A stretch of DNA of 64,000 nt, taken from contig NZ_JAJQMN010000005.1 of the NCBI RefSeq assembly GCF_028994775.1, positions 124,001 through 188,000 of the forward strand. Direction: 5' to 3'. Shown piece after piece: positions 58,656 through 64,000 of the stretch (position 1 is the stretch's first letter; each line of letters opens with the position of its first letter). The stretch comes from Promicromonospora iranensis. Its GTDB lineage: Bacteria > Actinomycetota > Actinomycetes > Actinomycetales > Cellulomonadaceae. Made by a program: the position numbers and the translations under genes. Below the pieces are notes generated by a model. The model had not been told where the DNA came from. It saw only the letters and a list, made by a program, of their open reading frames with translations, and searched no databases.

Positions 58656-59688
58656 GTGCACGCTGGAGCTGATCGACACCCAGTCCGGCGGTGACGTCAG
58701 CCGCATCGTCGTCGCCGGCGTCGAGCCGCTGCCGGGCGCGACGGTGCTCGAGAAGGCGCGGTACCTGCAGAACGAGGGGGACGGGCTGCGGCGTCTGCTC
58801 CTGTCCGAGCCGTACGGCGACCCGGCGATGTCCATCGACCTGATCGTCGAGCCGAGCCGCCCCGGAGCCCAGGCCGGGTACATCATCATGGAGGCGATGG
58901 GCTACCCGCTGTACTCGGGGTCCAACACCATCTGCACCGCCACGGCGCTGCTGCAGAGCGGAGCGATCCCCATGCAGGAGGGCCTGCAGAACGTCGTGCT
59001 CGAGTCGCCTGCGGGCCTGGCGCTGATCACCGCGCGGGTCGCCGACGGCCGGGTGGACTCGATCACCACGCAGGGTGAGCCCGCGTACGTGGCTGACGAA
59101 GGCCTGAGCGTGGAGGTGCCCCACTACGGCACCGTGGCGTTCGACCTGGTGTGGAGCGGCGCGTACTACGCCATGATCGACGCGTCCCGGCACGGCTTCG
59201 CCATCACCGCCGAGGAACAGATAGCGCTGACCGCTTTCGGGGACGCCTTCGTGCGCGCGGCCCGGCCCGGGCTGCGGCAGGTGCACCCGGAGCTGGGCGA
59301 CGTCGGCCCGCTGCCGTTCGCCCACTTCATGGGACCGGTCCGCACCCTCGAGGCGGGGCGGATGGAGTCGCCGTCGGCGACCTATGTCCACCCGGGCGTG
59401 CTCTGCCGGAGTCCCACCGGGACGGGCACCTCGGCGCGGCTGGCGCTGATGTCCCGTCGGGGCGAGATCCGCGAGGGCGAGTCGCTGGAGACGATCTCGC
59501 CGCGCGGCAGCCGGTTCGTCGGCACCGTGCTCAACAATGCCCGGGTGGGCGACTACGCGGCCCTGCACTCGACGATCACCGGCCGCGCCCGGCTCATCGC
59601 GCACTCTCGCATCACCGTCGACCTCGACGACCCGTTGGTGGACCCCACCGACCTGGCGAACGTGCTCCTGCCGCGGCCCGCGGCGTGA
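58642..59688 (+). CDS. Proline racemase family protein lacking both catalytic cysteines
   Basis: 348 aa, ATG 58642. Proline racemase/hydroxyproline epimerase fold (two pseudo-symmetric domains). In the family two Cys act as acid/base: motif M-C-G-H and D-R-S-P-C-G-T-G. Here they read Y-S92-G-S-N and C255-R-S-P-T259-G-T-G, so Ser and Thr take their places. Cys-to-Ser at the first site and Cys-to-Thr at the second are each known in variants (for example 3-hydroxyproline dehydratases use Cys/Thr). Ser together with Thr is unusual, so a dehydratase or new activity is more likely than racemisation. Operon partner: the upstream dehydrogenase. Confidence 0.88.
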   Translation: MQHRECTLELIDTQSGGDVSRIVVAGVEPLPGATVLEKARYLQNEGDGLRRLLLSEPYGDPAMSIDLIVEPSRPGAQAGYIIMEAMGYPLYSGSNTICTATALLQSGAIPMQEGLQNVVLESPAGLALITARVADGRVDSITTQGEPAYVADEGLSVEVPHYGTVAFDLVWSGAYYAMIDASRHGFAITAEEQIALTAFGDAFVRAARPGLRQVHPELGDVGPLPFAHFMGPVRTLEAGRMESPSATYVHPGVLCRSPTGTGTSARLALMSRRGEIREGESLETISPRGSRFVGTVLNNARVGDYAALHSTITGRARLIAHSRITVDLDDPLVDPTDLANVLLPRPAA

Positions 59689-59758
59689 GGGCCAGGGCCT
59701 GACCCGGGCCGGCCGGGGCGGCCGGGCGGCCGGGGAACGACGATGTCGCGCCGGCGGC

Positions 59759-61048
59759 TCAGGCCGGGGCCGCCGGCGCGAGGCGGTCCAGGGCGGCGAC
59801 GACCAGGGCCTCGACGCCGGTCTCCAGGGTCGGGTGCGGCACCGGCGCGAACCGGGGGGAGTGGTTGGACGGGATGTCCTGGTCCACCGTGCCGGCCTCG
59901 ACCGCCGCCCGGAAGGCCTCGGGGTCCCAGCCGCCGAGCAGCCAGTACACGATCGGAACGCCGGCGGCGGTGGCGAGTATGCCGACGTCCTCGCTGCCCG
60001 AGACCGGGCCGGGATCGATGACCCGCTCGGCGCCGAAGCGGGCCGCCAGCACGCCCCGGGTGCGCTCGGTCTCGGTGGGGTCGTTGATCACCGGCGGGAA
60101 CGCGTCGCGAGTGGTGATCTCGGGTGGCTGCGGCGTGCCCGCGGCGGCGGCCTCGCCCCGCGCGATGCGTTCGATGGCCGCCAGGACGCGGCCGCGGACC
60201 GCCTCGTCGAACGATCGGACGTTCACGCCGAGCCTTGCCTCGTCCGGGATGATGTTCTCCTTGGTCCCCGCGTGCAGGGTCCCCACCGTCACGACGGCGG
60301 CGTCGCCCGCCGCCACCTCCCGCGAGACGATGGTCTGCAGCCGCATCACGGTCGACGCCGCCAGCACCACGGGGTCGACGGTGGCTTCCGGCCGGGATCC
60401 GTGGCCGCCTCGTCCGACCAGACGGATGTCCACGGTGTCGGTGCCGGCGAACGCCGGTCCGCCGTGGACGCCGAGCAGTCCCGCCGCCACGGGTGCGACG
60501 TGCTGCCCCAGCACGATGTCCGGGCGCGGCACCCGGTCGTACAGGCCGTCGTCCACCATGGCGCGGGCACCCTGACCCAGCTCCTCGGCAGGCTGCAGGA
60601 CGACGACGAGCGTGCCCGACCAGGCCGACCGCCCCCGGCCCAGCAGGTCGGCGGCGCCGAGCAGGGCGGTGACGTGCACGTCGTGCCCGCAGGCGTGCAT
60701 GACACCCGACTCGACGCCGTCCGTGGTGGTGGTCCGTACGGTGCTGGCGTACGGCAGGCCGGTGTCCTCGGTGACCGGCAGGGCGTCCATGTCAGCGCGC
60801 AGCAGCACGCACGGGCCGTCGCCGTTGACGAGCACTCCCGCGACGCCGGTCCCGCCCACCCCCGCGTGCACCACGAAGCCGAGGGCGGCGAGCCGCTCGG
60901 CGGCCAGGGCGGCCGTGCGGTGCTCCTCGAAGGACAGCTCGGGATGGGCGTGGAGGTCGACGTAGGTCGCGTGGAGGTTCTGGCGCATCGAGCCCAACGG
61001 CGCGAGGACAGCCTCGACGTCGATGCCTGGTGCCGCGGGAGCTGTCAT
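59759..61048 (-). CDS. M20 family amidohydrolase/peptidase
   Basis: 429 aa from ATG 61048. Metal site of M20/Hippurate-hydrolase-type aminoacylases: D-L-H-A-H-P-E-L-S-F-E-E near 31-42, L-R-A-D-M-D-A-L-P near 85-93, H-A-C-G-H-D-V-H near 117-124, Q-P-A-E-E near 152-156, and the dimerisation domain with G-G-H-G-S near 213. It hydrolyses an N-acyl or peptide bond; substrate unknown. It converges on the proline-racemase-family gene, 70 bp away. Confidence 0.92.
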   Translation of the reverse strand: MTAPAAPGIDVEAVLAPLGSMRQNLHATYVDLHAHPELSFEEHRTAALAAERLAALGFVVHAGVGGTGVAGVLVNGDGPCVLLRADMDALPVTEDTGLPYASTVRTTTTDGVESGVMHACGHDVHVTALLGAADLLGRGRSAWSGTLVVVLQPAEELGQGARAMVDDGLYDRVPRPDIVLGQHVAPVAAGLLGVHGGPAFAGTDTVDIRLVGRGGHGSRPEATVDPVVLAASTVMRLQTIVSREVAAGDAAVVTVGTLHAGTKENIIPDEARLGVNVRSFDEAVRGRVLAAIERIARGEAAAAGTPQPPEITTRDAFPPVINDPTETERTRGVLAARFGAERVIDPGPVSGSEDVGILATAAGVPIVYWLLGGWDPEAFRAAVEAGTVDQDIPSNHSPRFAPVPHPTLETGVEALVVAALDRLAPAAPA

Positions 61049-61111
61049 GCCCCACCATGCCACGGCCGGACGCGGCTGCGCGGGCGTGGACCCAGTGCGT
61101 GGTTGGACGTG

Positions 61112-61999
61112 TCACGCACCGTCGACGTCCGCGACGAAGCCGAGGATCGCGGCGGCCAGCGCGGCCGGCGCCTCCAGTGCGGCGTAGTGGCCGACGCCGT
61201 CGAGCTGTACCGCCCGCACGGGGCCGGCCGCGATCTGGCGCACGGTCTGCTCGGTGAACGCACCGCCGCCCGCGCCGACGGCGAGGACGGGCATGGTCAG
61301 CGGGCTCGACTCCGCGAGGTCCCGGACGGCGTCGCCCTCGGTGAGCATCGACCGATAGAGGCCGGTGGCCCCGCGCCAGCCGCCGGGTCGCCCGTACGTG
61401 CGGGCGAGCTCGTCGACGTCTGCGTCGGTGACCGAGCCCGGGTCGGCGGTCATGGCGGGGAAGGCCCACCCGCCGAGAAGCTCGCGCTCGCGGCCGGCGA
61501 GCACCAGCTCGGGGATGCCTGGCTCCGCCAGGACGCCGATGTGCCATGACCCGCCGTGCGTGACGTCGGCCAGCTTCTCGAGGCCGAACCCGGGTAGGCC
61601 CATCTCGACGGCGGTGAGGCTGCGCACGTCCTCGGGGTGCGTGGCGGCGAGCCGGAAGACTGTCGCTCCGCTGATGTCCTGGCCGGTGAGGTGCACCGGG
61701 CCGACGTCGAGGTGCTGCACCAAGCCGTGCAGGTCCGCAGCCGCCGTCGTGCTGTCGTGGTCCGCGGTCGCGACACTCGAGTCCCCGAAGCCGCGCAGGT
61801 CCACCGCGAACACGCGGTGCCGCTCGGCCAGCAGGGGGATGAGCAGGTGGAACGCCCACCAGGTCTCGGGGAACCCGTGGACCAGCAGGATCGGGGATCC
61901 CGCCGCCCCGGCGGACACGTAGTGGAGCTCGGCGCCCTCGACCTGCGCGGTGTGGTGCGTGACTCCAGGGACGGACGGGCTCGGCGTCGTGACGATCAT
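61112..61999 (-). CDS. Alpha/beta hydrolase (epoxide-hydrolase-like)
   Basis: 295 aa from ATG 61999, AAGGAG 8 nt upstream. H-G-F-P-E-T-W-W near 41-48 is the epoxide-hydrolase oxyanion motif; the elbow reads G-Q-D108-I-S-G, so the nucleophile is an Asp as in epoxide hydrolases and haloalkane dehalogenases. The catalytic His lies in G-V-G-H-Y-A-A-L-E near residue 270. The lid has no clear tyrosines placed as in soluble epoxide hydrolases, so activity is tentative. Under the divergent MarR. Confidence 0.88.
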   Translation of the reverse strand: MIVTTPSPSVPGVTHHTAQVEGAELHYVSAGAAGSPILLVHGFPETWWAFHLLIPLLAERHRVFAVDLRGFGDSSVATADHDSTTAAADLHGLVQHLDVGPVHLTGQDISGATVFRLAATHPEDVRSLTAVEMGLPGFGLEKLADVTHGGSWHIGVLAEPGIPELVLAGRERELLGGWAFPAMTADPGSVTDADVDELARTYGRPGGWRGATGLYRSMLTEGDAVRDLAESSPLTMPVLAVGAGGGAFTEQTVRQIAAGPVRAVQLDGVGHYAALEAPAALAAAILGFVADVDGA

Positions 62000-62015
62000 G
62001 CTGGGGCTCCTTAGA

Positions 62016-62063
62016 TGGACAACTCGGTTGTCCAACCATAGACAACCAGGTTGTCCATGTCCA
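62016..62063. promoter_or_regulatory. Paired MarR operators and promoter
   Basis: Two palindromes: TGGACAACTCGGTTGTCCA (62016-62034) and GACAACCAGGTTGTC (62041-62055), centres 23 bp apart (two helical turns). On the minus strand TGGACA (62058-62063) and TATGGT (62035-62040) are 17 nt apart and drive the hydrolase; operators cover spacer and start. Likely sites for the 62098 MarR. Confidence 0.75.
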
Positions 62064-62085
62064 GGCCCGTCGGGGCGGGCGGCTC

Positions 62086-62098
62086 TAGGCTGGGCACA
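62086..62098 (+). promoter_or_regulatory. -10 box of the marR-like gene
   Basis: TAGGCT (62086-62091) ends 6 nt before ATG 62098, another leaderless configuration. Confidence 0.5.
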
Positions 62099-62568
62099 TG
62101 TCCAGATCCGGAGCCGACCTCGCACTCCTTCTGTTGGGCGGCTACCGCACGCTCGTCGAGGCCGCGCAGGTCGAGCTGGCCGAGCGCGGGTACGACGACT
62201 TCCGTCCCGTCCACGACTTCGCGATGCGGGCGATCGCCGCCGGTGCCGACAGCGCCTCCGAGCTGGGCCGGCGCACGTCTGTCTCGAAACAGGCGGCCGC
62301 GAAGACGATCGCTGTGCTGGTCGAGCGGGGGTACGTGGCGCGCGAACCTGATCCAGGTGACGCGCGGCGCAAGCGGTTGCAGGTGACGCCGCTCGGCTTC
62401 GACGTGCTGCGGCAGGGGGAGACGATCTTCGACGAGCTGCGGGCGAGCTGGGCGCGGCGGATCGGCTCCGCGGAGCTCGCGGCGCTCGAGTCCCGGCTGA
62501 GGGAGCTCGTGGGGGACGACGCCGTGCGGGCGGACGCGCCGGGCTGGGTGGCCCAGGCCGAGGGCTGA
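62098..62568 (+). CDS. MarR-family transcriptional regulator
   Basis: 156 aa from ATG 62098. Winged helix-turn-helix at about 55-120: S-E-L-G-R-R-T-S-V-S-K-Q-A-A-A-K-T-I-A-V-L recognition helix, P-D-P-G-D-A-R-R-K-R-L-Q-V-T-P-L-G wing. Probably represses the divergent hydrolase gene through the two operators upstream. Confidence 0.9.
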   Translation: MSRSGADLALLLLGGYRTLVEAAQVELAERGYDDFRPVHDFAMRAIAAGADSASELGRRTSVSKQAAAKTIAVLVERGYVAREPDPGDARRKRLQVTPLGFDVLRQGETIFDELRASWARRIGSAELAALESRLRELVGDDAVRADAPGWVAQAEG

Positions 62569-62608
62569 GCCGGTCGCGGCAGCCCTGTCTCCGCCGCTTC
62601 CGCCGGTG

Positions 62609-62890
62609 CTACAGGCTCAGCCGCATCCCGAGGCTGGGCGCGACGTCGGCGAAGCCGAGGCTCTCGTAGAGCCGGCGTCCGGGCGGGTCCGCGACGAGGG
62701 TCACGTACGGGTCGGCGGGGGCCTTGGCACGGATCTCGTCGAGCAGGCGGTTCATCACCGTCCGGCCGAGCCCTTGCCGCTGGAACTCCGGCAGGGTGGC
62801 GATATCGGCGATGTGGAAGTACCAGCCGCCGTCGCCGATGATCCGGCCCATCGCCACCGCCTGGTCGGCGTCGGGCCGGGCCGGGTGGGT
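62609..62890 (-). pseudogene. 5'-truncated GNAT acetyltransferase
   Basis: The minus-strand frame encodes only the C-terminal two-thirds of a GNAT protein: A-M-G-R-I-I-G-D-G-G-W-Y-F-H-I-A-D-I-A, motif A Q-R-Q-G-L-G-R-T-V-M-N, and L-Y-E-S-L-G-F. Members are about 135-150 aa; about 90 codons remain, and the first strand-helix part is missing. Upstream the sequence runs straight into the 62887-62956 hairpin, which supplies only accidental start codons (an open frame continues to 62935). Probably non-functional, or a domain-only product. Confidence 0.7.
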
Positions 62891-62956
62891 GGTCGGCAGA
62901 AGGTCAGGTGGTCGGCAGTTCGAGCTACCGACCACCTGACCTTCTGCCGACCACCC
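62887..62956. repeat. Hairpin made of 19-bp tandem units (member 3)
   Basis: Arms 62887-62918 and 62925-62956 pair over 32 nt with one mismatch around TTCGAG. Each arm is nearly two copies of a 19-bp unit (GGTCGGCAGAAGGTCAGGT). Its inner part resembles that of the 50985 hairpin. It directly follows the stop of the sugar permease (62969) on the minus strand, so it may be its terminator, and abuts the truncated GNAT. Confidence 0.85.
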
Positions 62957-62968
62957 GAAAACCCGGGA

Positions 62969-63859
62969 TCAGCCCTTGACCGAGCCCGACATCAGACCGC
63001 CCACGAAGTACCTGCCCAGCACGATGTAGACCAGCAGCGTCGGCAGCGACGCGAACAGCGCGCCCGCCATGGAGACGCCGTAGTTCTGCAGCAGCGCACC
63101 GTTGGCGAGGTTGTTCAGCGCCACGGTGACCGGGCCGTTCTGCGACGAGGAGAAGAAGACCGCGAACAGGAAGTCGTTCCACGCCGAGGTGAACTGCCAG
63201 ATGAGCACCACGACGAAGCTCGGGACCGAGATCGGCAGGACGATCGACCAGTAGGTGCGCAGCATGCCCGCGCCGTCGACGCGCCCGGCCTCGATGAGCT
63301 CGTGCGGCACGGTCATGTAGTAGTTGCGGAAGATCAGCGTGGTGATCGGGATGCCGTAGACCACGTGCAGCATGATCAGCGTCGGCACGCCGGTCGGGAT
63401 GCCGAGGTCCAGGATCAGCTGGTTCAGCGGGATCATCACCGCCTGGTAGGGGATGAACATCCCGAACAGGATCAGCGTGAAGACCAGGTCGGCGCCCCGG
63501 AAGCTCCACCGGGCCAGCACGAACCCGTTCAGGGAGCCCAGGAACGCCGCGATGATCGCGCTCGGCACCACCACGGCGACGCTGCGCAGGATCGCGGGGG
63601 ACAGTGCGGTCCAGGCCGTGACCCAGTTGTCGAGGGTCCAGATCTGGGGGAAGGCCCAGGCGCGGCTCGGGTCGGCGTCGCCGGTGCCCTTGAAGCTGGT
63701 CACCAGCAGCACGTACACCGGAATGAGGACGACGACCAGGAAGAAGATCAGGCCCGCGTACTTCAGGGTGCGGAACAGGGCGTACCGGTTCTTGCTCGGG
63801 GGCCGCGGCGGGTCCATCCGGACCCGGGGCGCCGCGAGCTGGTCGGTGGCGGCGGTCAT
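62969..63859 (-). CDS. Sugar ABC transporter permease (MalG type)
   Basis: 296 aa, ATG 63859. Six membrane segments after a Pro/Arg-rich start; EAA loop L-I-E-A-G-R-V-D-G-A-G-M-L-R-T-Y-W near 192-208; C-terminus G-G-L-M-S-G-S-V-K-G. It is the downstream member of a permease pair, its start overlapping the stop of the partner at 63856 by ATGA. Substrate unknown; nearby catabolic genes give no clue since the rest of the operon is outside the window. Confidence 0.93.
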   Translation of the reverse strand: MTAATDQLAAPRVRMDPPRPPSKNRYALFRTLKYAGLIFFLVVVLIPVYVLLVTSFKGTGDADPSRAWAFPQIWTLDNWVTAWTALSPAILRSVAVVVPSAIIAAFLGSLNGFVLARWSFRGADLVFTLILFGMFIPYQAVMIPLNQLILDLGIPTGVPTLIMLHVVYGIPITTLIFRNYYMTVPHELIEAGRVDGAGMLRTYWSIVLPISVPSFVVVLIWQFTSAWNDFLFAVFFSSSQNGPVTVALNNLANGALLQNYGVSMAGALFASLPTLLVYIVLGRYFVGGLMSGSVKG

Positions 63860-64000
63860 CGCTTCTCCTCGCGGTTCGTGCGGATCAGGTACGGCACGAT
63901 GACGAGCGCGACGATGATCAGCAGGATCGAGCCGACGGCGGCGGCGTTCGCGTAGTCGAAGCTCGACTTGAACACGAACATGTCGACGGCCGGGACCTTG
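63856..64000 (-). CDS. Sugar ABC transporter permease (MalF type), partial
   Basis: Only the last 47 codons are in the window; the gene begins beyond the right edge. The end reads V-D-M-F-V-F-K-S-S-F-D-Y-A-N-A-A-A-V-G-S, then I-L-L-I-I-V-A-L-V-I-V-P-Y-L-I-R and N-R-E-E-K-R-stop. The Y-A-x-A-A-A-V-G-x-I-L motif leading into the last helix is typical of MalF-type permeases, and the ATGA overlap with the next permease confirms it. Confidence 0.85.
   Translation of the reverse strand, partial: KVPAVDMFVFKSSFDYANAAAVGSILLIIVALVIVPYLIRTNREEKR

Noticed and set aside
62891-62935. Extended N-terminus of the GNAT frame through the hairpin
   Set aside because: These codons are the hairpin sequence and resemble no acetyltransferase.

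Overview
The window is very GC-rich, gene-dense chromosomal DNA from an actinomycete. The gene content (DUF3618/holin/YihY envelope cluster, a 13E12-type DUF222-HNH protein, many LacI/TetR/MarR regulators, CBM-bearing secreted glycoside hydrolases, many apparently leaderless genes) fits Micrococcales, probably Promicromonosporaceae or Cellulomonadaceae. That placement is inferred from gene content and style, not from a marker gene. I see no rRNA, tRNA, CRISPR array, complete insertion sequence or prophage.

Layout. 0.4-3.6 kb (+): an envelope/stress cluster (unknown helical protein, holin_3_6-like protein, DUF3618, YihY). 3.7-9.1 kb: a CDGSH iron-sulfur protein, an NAD-epimerase fused to a helical domain, two coupled alpha/beta hydrolases, an AlkA-like glycosylase and an SDR. 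9.4-15.3 kb: DUF222-HNH protein, DUF4184 membrane protein, two decayed phosphonate-catabolism fragments (HAD phosphonatase-like and PhnM C-termini), a bicovalent FAD oxidase and an APH-like kinase. 15.3-18.3 kb (-): an NDH-2 and an orphan QcrB-like cytochrome b that lacks both ligands of one heme. 18.5-25.9 kb: a secreted NLP (necrosis-inducing) protein, a sulfite-oxidase-like protein with a flavin reductase, GNAT, a TetR with an N-terminal zinc-ribbon-like segment, and an MMPL exporter coupled to an endonuclease V-like UV glycosylase behind a divergent MarR.

25.9-44.6 kb is a carbohydrate island. A GH42 beta-galactosidase and its LacI repressor flank a remnant of an ABC permease. A second LacI gene has GAACCGGTTC operators at its divergent promoter with a secreted GH39-like enzyme, and again at 40.24 kb. 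That LacI is followed by binding protein, two permeases, GH127 and GH31, then a 1351-residue LamG/GH39-like/CBM protein. Together these could take apart arabinose-containing plant polymers outside the cell and import and finish the oligosaccharides inside. The NLP protein also suggests contact with plants.

44.8-64 kb: gluconate kinase with its GntR, PepSY and small membrane proteins, TetR and RidA, Zn-alcohol dehydrogenase, NmrA/HxlR pair, ArsR and ACT proteins, two SDR/TetR pairs, a quinone-reductase-like dehydrogenase with a proline-racemase-family protein lacking the usual cysteines, an M20 hydrolase, an epoxide-hydrolase-like protein with a MarR, a truncated GNAT, and the end of a second sugar ABC operon.

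Non-coding highlights: three large intergenic hairpins (40.34, 50.99 and 62.89 kb) built from about 19-bp tandem units that refold on themselves; duplicated palindromic operators in front of TetR, MarR and LacI genes; and more than ten TANNNT -10 boxes 5-8 nt upstream of start codons, as expected for leaderless mRNAs.
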